From the NCBI RefSeq assembly GCF_040496035.1, contig NZ_JBEPJZ010000002.1:248001-312000 (forward strand): DNA of 64,000 nt, given 5' to 3'. Positions within the stretch are counted from its first letter, which is position 1; each line of letters starts with the position of its first letter. The notes under the pieces were generated by a model, which saw nothing but the letters and a program-made list of their open reading frames with translations, was not told the origin of the DNA and made no database searches. The translations under genes were made by a program, and so were the position numbers. This stretch comes from Agromyces sp. SYSU T00194 (GTDB lineage Bacteria; Actinomycetota; Actinomycetes; Actinomycetales; Microbacteriaceae). This document shows positions 50,691 to 58,927 of the stretch, in pieces.

Positions 50691-51800
50691 ATGGCAGGCC
50701 CCCGATCCGAGCGTGCGCTCGCCGCCGCGCGCATGCGTGCGCACGGGCTCGTCGAGCCGCTCGAGACCCCCGGCGCGGTCGTCGAACGACTGCTGTGCGT
50801 CCAGGCGCAGGACCTCCCGGCCGCGAAGTGGGCGATCGCGGCGCGCACCGCTGCCGCGCGCGTGCCCGACGTCGACCGAGCGATCGACCGCGGCGAGATC
50901 GTGCGCACCTGGCCCATGCGCGGCACGCTGCACCTGTTGCCCGCCGGCGACGTGCGGTGGATGCTCGGGCTCACCGCCGAGCGCATGCGACGGGCATCCG
51001 CTCGCCGTCGGGAGCAGCTCGGCCTGACCGATCGAGACGTGGTGCGCGCCGCCGACGCGAGCGTCGGCGCCCTGTCGGGCGGGCGTGCGCTGGACCGAGC
51101 GCGACTGTTCGCCTCGTGGAACGCCGCCGGCGTCGACACCGCCGGCCAGCGCGGGTACCACCTGCTCTCGCTGCTCGCGATCGACGGACTCGTCTGCCAC
51201 GGGCCCGTCGAGGGGCGGAACCAGCGGTTCGTGCTGCTCGAGGAGTGGGCGCCCCGGCAGCGGGAGCTCGCCGGCGACGAGGCGCTCGCCGAGCTGGCCG
51301 TGCGCTACCTGCGCGGGCACGGCCCGGCGACCGAGCGCGACCTCGCCTGGTGGGCGGGCCTGCCGCTCGGTGCGGTGCGACGCGGGGTCGCGGCGGCCGG
51401 CACGGCGCTCGTGCGCGACGGGCAGGACCGCCTCTCCGGCGCCGACGCGCCCGCGCCGGCGGCGGGCGGCGAGCTGCCCACCGTCGCCCTGCCCGGGTTC
51501 GACGAGTACTTCCTCGGCTACGCCGACCGCACGCCGCTCGCGCCGCCCGACGCGATCGCGCGCATCGTGCCCGGCGGCAACGGCGTGTTCCGCCCGATCG
51601 TGGTGGCGTCGGGCCGCGTCGCCGGCACCTGGTCCAGCACCCGCACGGGCATGCGCGCGATCGTCGACGTCGATCCGTTCCGTGACCTCACCGCACGCGA
51701 GCGACGCCGGCTCGCGGCATCCGTGCGCCGCTGGGGATGCGCCACCGGTGCCGACGCCGAGCTCGCCGAACCCGCCTCAGCCGACGTCGAGCGCGAGTGA
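50691..51800 (+). CDS. Winged-helix AlkZ-like DNA glycosylase family protein
   Basis: A 369-residue protein of the HTH_42 (PF06224) superfamily: three winged-helix modules and the hallmark near residues 36-40, VQAQDLPAAKWAI. The QxQ motif matches the catalytic motif of AlkZ, a glycosylase that unhooks DNA crosslinks; the related YcaQ/AlkX type has QxD. Later conserved blocks are TWPMRGTLHLLPAGDVRWML and PGFDEYFLGYADRTPL. AlkZ enzymes occur both in natural-product clusters as self-resistance and as general repair genes; no biosynthetic genes are near, so general repair is more likely. The 3' end overlaps the convergent lipoprotein gene by 24 bp. Confidence 0.85.
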   Translation: MAGPRSERALAAARMRAHGLVEPLETPGAVVERLLCVQAQDLPAAKWAIAARTAAARVPDVDRAIDRGEIVRTWPMRGTLHLLPAGDVRWMLGLTAERMRRASARRREQLGLTDRDVVRAADASVGALSGGRALDRARLFASWNAAGVDTAGQRGYHLLSLLAIDGLVCHGPVEGRNQRFVLLEEWAPRQRELAGDEALAELAVRYLRGHGPATERDLAWWAGLPLGAVRRGVAAAGTALVRDGQDRLSGADAPAPAAGGELPTVALPGFDEYFLGYADRTPLAPPDAIARIVPGGNGVFRPIVVASGRVAGTWSSTRTGMRAIVDVDPFRDLTARERRRLAASVRRWGCATGADAELAEPASADVERE

Positions 51801-52973
51801 CCGCCGGAGCGTCAGCACGCGCGCGACGCTCTCGTCGATCGATGCCTCGTCGATGCGGCCCGACTCGACGGCCGCCGCGATGCCGTCGATGAGCGCGTCG
51901 ACGTCGATGCCCACCGTCGACGGATCGCCGGGCAGCACGTAGAGCAGCATGTCCTGGCCGGCGGCGAGGGCGCGGATCGCGTTCTCGACGGGGTCGGCGA
52001 ACTCGGCGACGCCCGAGCGCTGCAGCATGAGCATGTCGTCGGTGATCGCGACGCCCTCGAATCCCAGGTCGGCGCGCAGCACGTCCATCCACGCGGACGA
52101 CACGGTGGCGGGCTCCGCGTCCACCGCGGTGAACCGGAGGTGCCCCGACATGACGAGCTCGGCCCCCGCCTCGATGCCGGCGGCGAACGGCACGGCCGCT
52201 CCGGCCTCCCAGTCGGCGAGCGACAGGTCGGTCTGCGGGATGGAGGTGTGCGAGTCGCCCGGCGCGGCCCCGTGCCCGGGGAAGTGCTTGAGCGTGCTGT
52301 ACACGACGCCCTGCTCGGCACCCACTGCTGCGGCCACGCGATCGGCCGCAGCCGTCGGATCGGTGCCGAGCACGCGGGGGTGGATGAACGAACCGGGATC
52401 GGCGGTCACGTCGGCGACGATCCCGAAGTTCACGTTCGCCCCCGCGTCGGCGAGCAGCCCGGCCCGCGTCGTGAACGCGTCGGTCGTGGCCTCTACGGGC
52501 TGCGACTTCAGCACGTCGGCGCCCGCTGCCGCATCCCACGTCAGCCTGCTGACGATGCCGCCCTCCTGGTCGATCGCGACCAGCGGCGGCAGGTCGTCGT
52601 CGACGACGAGGCCGTCCGTCAGGGCACGCAGCGCCGCCGGGTCGGCCGGCACGTTGTCGCCCATGAGGATGACGCCGCCCAACCCGTACCGCTCGATGTC
52701 GGCGCGGATGGGCGCCGGATCGACGCCGGGCCGATGCAGCATCAACAGCGCCCCGACCTTCTCCTCGAGGTCCATGTCGGCCATCGCGGCGGTGACCGAG
52801 ACGGCCACGGGATCGAACGGCTCCGGCGTGGCGGTCGTGCTCGGCACGGGTCGCGGCTCGGCCGCCTCGGTCGGCGTCGGCTCGGGCAGGGACTGCGCAG
52901 CGGCGCATCCGCCCAGCGCCCCCAGCACGGCGACCGCGAGGATCGCCGGAGCGACGTACCGCAGCGGACTCAT
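51777..52973 (-). CDS. Glycoside hydrolase family 3 (NagZ-like) lipoprotein
   Basis: A 398-residue exported lipoprotein. The signal peptide ends in a lipobox (LGALGGC, Cys near residue 23), then a Pro/Thr-rich linker. The GH3 barrel carries the NagZ motif KHFPGHGAAPGDSHTSIP (His and Asp of the acid/base loop) and the nucleophile Asp in GVAITDDMLM. Predicted beta-N-acetylhexosaminidase acting on cell-wall fragments outside the membrane. ATG 52973 follows TAGACT (52982-52987, minus strand) by 8 nt: leaderless. Confidence 0.9.
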   Translation of the reverse strand: MSPLRYVAPAILAVAVLGALGGCAAAQSLPEPTPTEAAEPRPVPSTTATPEPFDPVAVSVTAAMADMDLEEKVGALLMLHRPGVDPAPIRADIERYGLGGVILMGDNVPADPAALRALTDGLVVDDDLPPLVAIDQEGGIVSRLTWDAAAGADVLKSQPVEATTDAFTTRAGLLADAGANVNFGIVADVTADPGSFIHPRVLGTDPTAAADRVAAAVGAEQGVVYSTLKHFPGHGAAPGDSHTSIPQTDLSLADWEAGAAVPFAAGIEAGAELVMSGHLRFTAVDAEPATVSSAWMDVLRADLGFEGVAITDDMLMLQRSGVAEFADPVENAIRALAAGQDMLLYVLPGDPSTVGIDVDALIDGIAAAVESGRIDEASIDESVARVLTLRRSLALDVG

Positions 52974-53011
52974 GAGCGCCGAGTCTAGCCGCCGAATCCG
53001 GGCACGGGCCG

Positions 53012-53040
53012 GGTCACTCCGGCGTGCGCGACGCTACGCT
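53012..53040 (+). promoter_or_regulatory. Promoter of the second Lrp/AsnC gene
   Basis: GTCACT (53012-53017), a 17-bp spacer and TACGCT (53035-53040) give a leader of about 20 nt containing CGGAGGGGG before ATG 53068. It is back to back with the lipoprotein promoter. Confidence 0.5.
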
Positions 53041-53067
53041 GAGACCAGCACGGAGTCGGAGGGGGCG

Positions 53068-53562
53068 ATGACGCAGCAGGCGAACGGCGCAGAACGCACG
53101 CCCATCGATGCAATCGACCGGCGCATCGTCGCGGAGTTGAGCCGGGACGGCCGCCTGTCGGTGCGCACCCTCGCGGAACGCGTGCACATCTCTCGCACCT
53201 CCGCCCACAACCGGGTGCAGTCGCTCGTGCGGCGCGGCGTCATCACCGGGTTCGGCGCGCAGGTCGACCGCAAGGCGATCGGACTCAACGTGACCGCCCT
53301 CGTCGTCGTGCGCATCCAGGACGCGCCGTGGGAGCGCATCGCGGAACAGCTCGCGCAGCTGCCGTTCGTCGAGAAGGTGCAGGCCGTCTCGGGTGACATC
53401 GACATCATGCTCACCGTGAGCGCGCCCGACCACGAGCAGCTCAGCCAGGCGATCCTGCGCGACATCCACGACATGCCCGGGGTCGTGTCGACCCGGTCGC
53501 ACCTCGTGCTCTACGAGATCGACGGCAGGCCACCCGCGCAGTCGCTCGACATCTGGCAGTAG
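53068..53562 (+). CDS. Lrp/AsnC family transcriptional regulator
   Basis: A 164-residue regulator: HTH (IDAIDRRIVAELSRDGRLSVRTLAERVHISRTSAHNRVQSLVRRGVITGF) and RAM domain (NVTALVVVRIQDAPWERIAEQLAQLPFVEKVQAVSGDIDIMLTV). This type often controls branched-chain keto-acid dehydrogenase or amino-acid genes, but no such neighbour is present, so the target is unknown. It differs clearly from the Lrp protein at 31516-31995. Strong ribosome site GGAGGGGG. Confidence 0.93.
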   Translation: MTQQANGAERTPIDAIDRRIVAELSRDGRLSVRTLAERVHISRTSAHNRVQSLVRRGVITGFGAQVDRKAIGLNVTALVVVRIQDAPWERIAEQLAQLPFVEKVQAVSGDIDIMLTVSAPDHEQLSQAILRDIHDMPGVVSTRSHLVLYEIDGRPPAQSLDIWQ

Positions 53563-53631
53563 CGGAGCGGACGCCGCGGGCGTGTGGATCCTCCCCCGTA
53601 CCGCGTCGGCCGGCCGCAGCCGAACTCCCGC

Positions 53632-54150
53632 CTAGAAGAACTCGTCCGGTGTGCCGGCCGCGCGCTCGACGTCCTTCGTGTCGGCGCCCGCGCTGCGCAG
53701 CTTCGCCACCGCGACCCGCAGCCCCGACTCCATCTGCGCCGACCAGGCGTCGGACTCGCGCGCGGACGCCTCGGCGGCGCGCGCGCGTTCCTCGGACACG
53801 GCGGCGGCCTCGCGTGCGGCGTCGACCTGCTGCATCGAGAGCGACACCGCGTAGTAGGCGGCGACCATGGTCGCGATCGGCACGGAGATCACCGCGAGGG
53901 CGCTGATCGCCTCGCCGCTCACGTTGAAGGCGATGAGCAGCGCGAAGGCGAGGAAGAGCGCCACGACACCGGCCAGGACGATGACCATGAACCGCAGGTT
54001 CGTGGGCCACTCGGGCACGCCGCGCTTCTTCGGTCCCGCCTCGGGCCGGTCGTCCTGATCGATCGCGAACGCGTCCGCGTCGTCCTCCCGCACCTCGGGC
54101 TCGGGCGCCTCGCGCCCGGCGATGGTCGGACGGGAAAACTCTGCTGACAT
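53632..54150 (-). CDS. Membrane protein with C-terminal coiled coil, hypothetical
   Basis: A 172-residue protein: acidic N-terminus (EPEVREDDADAFAIDQDDRPE), two adjacent membrane helices (about residues 54-77 and 82-103), then an Ala/Glu/Arg-rich coiled coil (AAREAAAVSEERARAAEASARES) and a variable tail. I do not recognise a family. ATG 54150 has GAGGGGAG upstream. Its promoter carries a palindrome in the spacer. Both ends are probably cytoplasmic. Confidence 0.7.
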   Translation of the reverse strand: MSAEFSRPTIAGREAPEPEVREDDADAFAIDQDDRPEAGPKKRGVPEWPTNLRFMVIVLAGVVALFLAFALLIAFNVSGEAISALAVISVPIATMVAAYYAVSLSMQQVDAAREAAAVSEERARAAEASARESDAWSAQMESGLRVAVAKLRSAGADTKDVERAAGTPDEFF

Positions 54151-54190
54151 GTCTGACTCCCCTCGTGCGTCACGGCAGACGTACCCGACA

Positions 54191-54219
54191 AGTTTGGTTC
54201 TCCCCCGTCCGGGGGTCAA
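54191..54219 (-). promoter_or_regulatory. Promoter with a palindrome in the -35/-10 spacer
   Basis: On the minus strand TTGACC (54219-54214), exactly 17 bp, and CAAACT (54196-54191) form a good promoter for the membrane protein. The spacer contains CCCCCG-TC-CGGGGG at 54202-54215, a perfect 6-2-6 repeat placed where a repressor or CsoR/MerR-like regulator could sit. Confidence 0.5.
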
Positions 54220-54350
54220 GGCGACGCGCACGAATGGCGCGGACGCGTGCCGTGATCGGCATGTGTCGTCGAACGCGGCGGTCCGATGCACGAGGCTGGT
54301 CGCCGCCCCGGTCGCGGCCACGACGTGCGGCTCGGTTCCGGAGATGGCGA

Positions 54351-54382
54351 AACCCCCGGGATTCCTTGAATTCCCGGGGGTT
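54351..54382 (-). terminator. Terminator of tRNA-Ala
   Basis: AACCCCCGGGA (54351-54361) pairs with TCCCGGGGGTT (54372-54382) over 11 bp with a 10-nt loop. On the minus strand the hairpin begins 6 nt after the tRNA end and is followed by TTTCG. Confidence 0.8.
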
Positions 54383-54387
54383 CTCGG

Positions 54388-54460
54388 TGGATCTGAGGGG
54401 ACTCGAACCCCTGACCCCCTGCATGCCATGCAGGTGCGCTACCAGCTGCGCCACAGACCC
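54388..54460 (-). tRNA. tRNA-Ala (anticodon GGC)
   Basis: A 73-nt tRNA on the minus strand. Acceptor GGGTCTG pairs with CAGATCC (one G-U pair), discriminator A. The anticodon stem CCTGC/GCAGG encloses ATGGCAT with anticodon GGC; the T-arm is AGGGG-TTCGAGT-CCCCT. Reads GCC and GCU. CCA is not encoded. A TAAGCT hexamer about 38 bp upstream of the mature 5' end is the likely -10, and a 6-bp hairpin (GCCTCC/GGAGGC) lies in the pre-tRNA leader. Confidence 0.95.
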
Positions 54461-54530
54461 GTTCGCCTCCATCGGAGGCAACTCGACAAGCTTACAACAT
54501 CTTCCCGAGTGCGGAGAAATCGACGAACGC

Positions 54531-54905
54531 TCAGGCGCCGTGCGGCAGCAGCGATGCGACATCGATGACCGGGCAGTCGCGCCAGAGCCGCTCGAGTCCG
54601 TAGTACATCCGCTCCTCCTCGTGGAAGACGTGCACCACGAGGTCGCCGAAGTCGAGCAGCACCCAGCGCCCCTCCGCTCGGCCCTCGCGACGGATCGCGT
54701 GGACGCCGTGCTCGCGCAGTGCGTCCTCGACGCCGTCGGCGATCGCCACGACGTTGCGCTCGGAACGGCCCGAGACCAGGAGGAAGACGTCGGCGAGCGG
54801 CAGCGGCTCCGACACGTCGAGGGCGACGAGGTCGACGCCGCCCTTCGCGTCGGCGGCGGCCGCGGCGATGCCCAGCTGGTGCCGGGCGTCGTCGGAAGCG
54901 GTCAT
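54531..54905 (-). CDS. rsfS: Ribosomal silencing factor RsfS
   Basis: A 124-residue DUF143 protein: ALDVSEPLPLADVFLLVSGRSERNVVAIADGVEDAL and EGRAEGRWVLLDFGDLVVHVFHEEERMYYGLERLW. RsfS binds L14 and blocks 30S-50S joining under nutrient stress. It lies 19 bp after the gene for a Pro-rich membrane protein and two genes after nadD; the nadD-rsfS pairing is common in bacteria. ATG 54905 is preceded by GAGGGGGAA. Confidence 0.95.
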   Translation of the reverse strand: MTASDDARHQLGIAAAAADAKGGVDLVALDVSEPLPLADVFLLVSGRSERNVVAIADGVEDALREHGVHAIRREGRAEGRWVLLDFGDLVVHVFHEEERMYYGLERLWRDCPVIDVASLLPHGA

Positions 54906-54924
54906 CGTGCGGGTTCCCCCTCGA

Positions 54925-55956
54925 TCAGAACAGGTTCAGGACGTAGCCGGCGACGAGCGTGCCCACGACGCCGAGCGCGAGCACGCCGGCGGTCACCGCG
55001 AGGACGAGGGGCACGTTGATGCCCTCCTTCTTCGGCGGCGTGATGACCCCGCGCTGCGAGGTCTGCGTGCTCACGGCACGCGCGGCGGAGATGGGGGCGA
55101 CACCGCCGCCGGTGTCCTCCATCTGGTCGAACAGGCTGTCCAGGTCGGGCGAGTCGATGTGGCTCGGGTGGGCGCCGGTCGATCCGTAGCTGCGCGGCAG
55201 GTCGATCGAACCCGTGACCATGACCTCGCCGGTCGCCGGGTGCATCATCGCACCGGGGTTCGGGAGGCTGGGCAGGATGAGCGCGCTCGTCGTCGTGGCG
55301 CCGCCGCTGCCGGAGCCGCCACGGGCGAGGAGCTGGTCGAACGGCGTCGGGGCGTCGGGCTCGTCCTCCGACGCCATCTGCAGGCTCCAGTGCCCCGTCG
55401 GCGTCGACGGGGTGGGCGCGGGCGTGTCGGTCGCCACCGGCTCGAACGTCGGTGCGGGTGCCGCGTCGGCGGCGTGGTGCGAGGTCATCGCGACCGGAGC
55501 GGCGGAGCGTTCCGGTGCCGGCGCGGGCCGGGCGGGCGGGGCCGGCGGCAGGTTCGGGGCGTCGAGCTCGTCCTGTGCGCTCGCCCCCTGGCTCTCCAGC
55601 AGCGCGCGCAACTCGCGGCGGGTCAGGGTGCGCTCGGGAGCGGATGCCTCGGGAGCCGGTGCGGGCAGCGGCGTGGACGCCGGCGCGGCACGGCGCACCG
55701 GGGGCGACGGCGGCAGTGGAGCCGACTGCTGCGGCGGGTACGCGGGTGACGGCGCTTGGCGGACGGGCGCGGCGGGCGGCGCCGACGGAGCCGGCGGCGG
55801 GGCGACGGGCGCAGCCGCGGGCGGCGCGGCGAACTGCGGCGCGGACGGCTCGGGCTGCGCAGCATCCGGGGTCGCCTGAGCGCCCTGCTGTGCCAGCAGG
55901 CGCTCGCGCTCACGGGCTTCGCGGCGCGTCAGTGGCGGATCCTGCCACGACGTCAT
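54925..55956 (-). CDS. Pro/Ala-rich single-pass membrane protein, hypothetical
   Basis: A 343-residue protein with a long Pro/Ala-rich, low-complexity cytoplasmic part and one C-terminal membrane helix (about residues 322-342). A short helical motif occurs twice: [18 protein letters not shown] at residues 9-26 and [15 protein letters not shown] at 111-125. A more ordered stretch ([36 protein letters not shown]) lies near 240-280. I do not recognise the family. ATG 55956 overlaps the nadD stop (ATGA), placing it between nadD and rsfS in one operon. Some bacteria carry an envelope regulator (LytR/CpsA-like) here, which this is not. Confidence 0.75.
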   Translation of the reverse strand: MTSWQDPPLTRREARERERLLAQQGAQATPDAAQPEPSAPQFAAPPAAAPVAPPPAPSAPPAAPVRQAPSPAYPPQQSAPLPPSPPVRRAAPASTPLPAPAPEASAPERTLTRRELRALLESQGASAQDELDAPNLPPAPPARPAPAPERSAAPVAMTSHHAADAAPAPTFEPVATDTPAPTPSTPTGHWSLQMASEDEPDAPTPFDQLLARGGSGSGGATTTSALILPSLPNPGAMMHPATGEVMVTGSIDLPRSYGSTGAHPSHIDSPDLDSLFDQMEDTGGGVAPISAARAVSTQTSQRGVITPPKKEGINVPLVLAVTAGVLALGVVGTLVAGYVLNLF

Positions 55957-56552
55957 TCGAGACTCCGATACAGACGGTGCTTGGAGATGTACTGGACGAC
56001 CCCGTCGGGCACCAAGTACCACACCGGATCTCCCCGGCGCACCCTGTTCCGGCAGTCGGTGGACGAGATCGCAAGTGCCGGAACCTCCAGCAAGCTTACG
56101 TCGGCCTCGGGCAAACCCGAAACGGAGAGCACATGTCCCGGACGACTCACAGCTACGAAGTGCGCCTGCTCCCAGAGGGCCCCGACATCCTTCCAGGACA
56201 GGATCTGTGCCACCGCGTCGGCGCCCGTGATGAAGAACAGCTCCGCGTCTGGCCGCTGGCGACGGATGTCGCTGAGCGTGTCGGTCGTGTACGTCGGACC
56301 CGCGCGGTCGATGTCGACGCGGCTCACCGTGAAGCGGGGGTTCGACGCGGTGGCGATCACGGTCATCAGGTAGCGGTGCTCGGCCTCCGTGACCGCGTCC
56401 TTGTGGGACGGCCGCCCGGTCGGGACGAAGACGACCTCGTCGAGCCCGTACGAGTGCGCCACCTCGCTGGCCGCGACCAGATGGCCGTGGTGCACGGGAT
56501 CGAACGTCCCGCCCATCACGCCGATGCGCGGGCGTCGCGCCTGGTCGGCCAC
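55953..56552 (-). CDS. nadD: Nicotinate-nucleotide adenylyltransferase
   Basis: A 199-residue Nad[22 protein letters not shown] (GTFDPVHxGH nucleotide motif) near residue 12, [27 protein letters not shown] and the [24 protein letters not shown]xTxIR motif. It converts nicotinate mononucleotide to the dinucleotide in NAD synthesis. Start GTG 56552. TAGCAT (56563-56568, minus strand), partly the stop codon of the upstream small gene, lies 10 nt before it, so an internal promoter is possible. Confidence 0.96.
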   Translation of the reverse strand: MADQARRPRIGVMGGTFDPVHHGHLVAASEVAHSYGLDEVVFVPTGRPSHKDAVTEAEHRYLMTVIATASNPRFTVSRVDIDRAGPTYTTDTLSDIRRQRPDAELFFITGADAVAQILSWKDVGALWEQAHFVAVSRPGHVLSVSGLPEADVSLLEVPALAISSTDCRNRVRRGDPVWYLVPDGVVQYISKHRLYRSLE

Positions 56553-56565
56553 GGTGGCGTCGATG

Positions 56566-56778
56566 CTAGTGGTGGTGGCCCGGTTCCTCGCCCGCGGCCA
56601 CGCGAGCCGCGAAGGCGTCGGACTTCTCGCGGTGGCGGTTCGCCACGTCGCGGTACGACCACGTGACGAAGCCCAGCGCGATGAAGATCACCATGGCGAT
56701 CACGCCGTAGATGATCGGGTCCATCGGGAGTTCGCGGGCGAATTCCGTCTCGGCGAGCACCGTGGTCATGACCTGCAT
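56566..56778 (-). CDS. Small membrane protein, 70 aa, hypothetical
   Basis: A 70-residue protein with one membrane helix (about residues 22-42, [22 protein letters not shown]) and a charged C-terminus ending in three His. ATG 56778 is chosen because GGAGG lies exactly 8 nt upstream; an ATG five codons earlier is part of that ribosome site. It precedes nadD by 13 bp, and similar small membrane genes occur there in related actinomycetes. Function unknown; the His tail might bind metal. Confidence 0.72.
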   Translation of the reverse strand: MQVMTTVLAETEFARELPMDPIIYGVIAMVIFIALGFVTWSYRDVANRHREKSDAFAARVAAGEEPGHHH

Positions 56779-56795
56779 GGCGTGTTCCTCCATCT

Positions 56796-56826
56796 CGCGC
56801 GTCGGGTCGCGCGCCCGTCCAGTCTA
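56796..56826 (-). promoter_or_regulatory. Promoter and 5'-end stem-loop of the nadD operon
   Basis: TAGACT at 56826-56821 (minus strand) predicts a start near 56814. A 6-bp G+C stem (CGCGCG at 56796-56801 with 56808-56813) begins at that base and is followed closely by GGAGG at 56791-56787. Confidence 0.45.
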
Positions 56827-56842
56827 GCGATGCCGTCGGGTG

Positions 56843-58111
56843 TCAGCCGCGCACCTGCCCGTCACCGCGTACGAGCCACTTGCTGCTCGTGAGTTCGGGC
56901 AGGCCCATGGGGCCGCGCGCGTGCAGCTTCTGGGTCGAGATGCCCACCTCGGCGCCGAACCCGAACTCGCCGCCGTCGGTGAAGCGCGTCGACGTGTTGA
57001 CCATCACCGCGGCCGCGTCGACCTCGGCGAGGAAGCGCTCCGCCGCGGAGAGGTCGTCGGTCACGATGGCCTCGGTGTGGCGCGTCGAGTAGCGGTCGAT
57101 GTGCGCGAGCGCCTCGTCGAGGTCGTCCACGACGCGCATCGAGAGCTCGAGCGACATGTGCTCGGTCGCGTAGTCCTCCTCGCCCGCGGGCTGCACCTCG
57201 GGGCGCACCGCGCGCACGGCGTCGTCGCCGCGCACGAGCACGCCTGCGCCGATCAGGCGGTCGAGCACCGCCGGGAGCAGTCGGTCGGCCGCGGCCCGGT
57301 GCACGAGCACGGTCTCGAGCGCGTTGCAGACGCTCGGGCGCTGCACCTTGGCGTTGTGCACCAGCTCGACCGCGCGCTCGAGCGGCGCGCTCTCGTCGAG
57401 GAACATGTGCACGACCCCCGCCCCGGTCTCGATCACGGGCACGGTGGACTCGCCGACCACCGTCTCGATGAGGCCGGCGCTCCCGCGCGGGATGAGCACG
57501 TCGATGCGCCCGCGCGCGTGCATCATGGCCCGTGCGCCCTCGCGCCCGAAGTCGTCGACCGTCTGCACGGCGCCCTCCGGAAGCCCCGCCGTGGCGAGGC
57601 CCTCGCGCAGCACGCCGACGAGGACGTGGTTCGTGCGCTCGGCGGCCGAACCGCCGCGCAGCACCACGGCGTTGCCGCTCTTGATCGCGAGTGCGGCGAT
57701 GTCGACCGTGACGTTCGGGCGCGCCTCGTAGATCGCCCCGACCACCCCGAGCGGCACGCGCACCTGCTCGATGCGGATGCCGTTGGGCAGGCGCCGGCCG
57801 CGGATGGACTCGCCGACCGGGTCCTCGAGGCGCACGACGTCGCGCACGGCATCTGCGAGCGCGGTGACCCGCTGCGGCGTGAGCGTGAGCCGGTCGAGCA
57901 GCCCGTCGCCGAGGCCGTCGGCGCGGCCCGCCGCGATGTCCTGCTCGTTGGCCGCGAGGATCGCCGGCTCATGGGCCAGCAGCGCGGCGGCGATCGCCTC
58001 GAGCGCGGCATCCTTCACGGCCGTCGGCCGGGTGCCGAGCACTCGCGAGGCGTGGCGCGCCTCGTCGAACCGGGCGGCGAGGACGGGGTCGATGGCGACG
58101 GTGGACTGCAT
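56843..58111 (-). CDS. proA: Gamma-glutamyl phosphate reductase
   Basis: A 422-residue aldehyde-dehydrogenase-fold enzyme with the ProA features IKSGNAVVLRGGSAAERTNHVLV, LIPRGSAGLIETVVGESTVPVIETGAGVVHMF and the catalytic Cys in QRPSVCNALETVLVH; the C-terminus has TSTRFTDGGEFGFGAEVGISTQKLHARGPMGL. It makes glutamate semialdehyde from glutamyl phosphate for proline. ATG 58111 follows TAGGCT (58118-58123, minus strand) by 6 nt; that hexamer includes the proB stop codon. Confidence 0.96.
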   Translation of the reverse strand: MQSTVAIDPVLAARFDEARHASRVLGTRPTAVKDAALEAIAAALLAHEPAILAANEQDIAAGRADGLGDGLLDRLTLTPQRVTALADAVRDVVRLEDPVGESIRGRRLPNGIRIEQVRVPLGVVGAIYEARPNVTVDIAALAIKSGNAVVLRGGSAAERTNHVLVGVLREGLATAGLPEGAVQTVDDFGREGARAMMHARGRIDVLIPRGSAGLIETVVGESTVPVIETGAGVVHMFLDESAPLERAVELVHNAKVQRPSVCNALETVLVHRAAADRLLPAVLDRLIGAGVLVRGDDAVRAVRPEVQPAGEEDYATEHMSLELSMRVVDDLDEALAHIDRYSTRHTEAIVTDDLSAAERFLAEVDAAAVMVNTSTRFTDGGEFGFGAEVGISTQKLHARGPMGLPELTSSKWLVRGDGQVRG

Positions 58112-58120
58112 GCAGCCAGC

Positions 58121-58927
58121 CTATGCGAGCCGCGAACCCTCCGGGGCGGGACCGGGAGCGAACCAGGTGCCGACCGACGCGGTCGAGAGCGCCTCGCCGA
58201 CGAGCGCCGTCGCGGTGATGAGCACGGCGGTGCCCGCCTCCGCGGCGATGCGCGCGGCACTGACCTTCGTCTCCGCTCCCCCGGTGCCGACACCCGACCG
58301 GCCGGCGTTGCCGATCTCCACGCCCGCGAGCGGGTCGCCGAACGGCACCTCGTCGATGCGACGCGCGCCGGGCAGGTGCGGCGGAGCCGTGTACAGCGCG
58401 TCCACGTCGGAGAGGAGCACGAGCAGGTCGGCGCCGACGAGTTCGGCCACGAGCGCAGCGAGGCGATCGTTGTCGCCGAACCGGATCTCGTGCGTGGCCA
58501 CGGTGTCGTTCTCGTTGACGATCGGGAGGATGCGCAGCCCCAGGAGGCGCTCCATGGCGCGCTGGGCATTGCTGCGCGGCGTGGGGTGCTCGAGGTCGCC
58601 GGCCGTGAGCAGGACCTGGCCCGCGACGATGCCGTAGCGATCGAGCGCGTCCTGGTATCGGAACACCAGGAGGTTCTGGCCGACCGACGCCGCGGCCTGC
58701 TGCGTGGCGAGGTCGGTGGGGCGCTCGTCGAGACGCAGGTACGGCATGCCGGTGGCGATGGCGCCGGACGACACGAGGACCACCTCGACGCCGCGTGCGT
58801 GAGCCGCCGCCAGCGCGTCCACGAGCGGGCCGATCTGCCCGGCCTGGTCGCCGCTGATGGACGACGAGCCGACCTTGACGACGATGCGGCGCGCCACCTC
58901 GATCTCGGTGCGCACGAGCGGGGTCAT
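58121..58927 (-). CDS. proB: Glutamate 5-kinase, short form without PUA domain
   Basis: A 268-residue amino-acid kinase: [91 protein letters not shown] and [20 protein letters not shown]. The length fits the catalytic domain alone; the E. coli enzyme has about 100 more residues forming a PUA domain. It makes gamma-glutamyl phosphate, channelled to ProA next door. ATG 58927 overlaps the obg stop (ATGA). Confidence 0.95.
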   Translation of the reverse strand: MTPLVRTEIEVARRIVVKVGSSSISGDQAGQIGPLVDALAAAHARGVEVVLVSSGAIATGMPYLRLDERPTDLATQQAAASVGQNLLVFRYQDALDRYGIVAGQVLLTAGDLEHPTPRSNAQRAMERLLGLRILPIVNENDTVATHEIRFGDNDRLAALVAELVGADLLVLLSDVDALYTAPPHLPGARRIDEVPFGDPLAGVEIGNAGRSGVGTGGAETKVSAARIAAEAGTAVLITATALVGEALSTASVGTWFAPGPAPEGSRLA

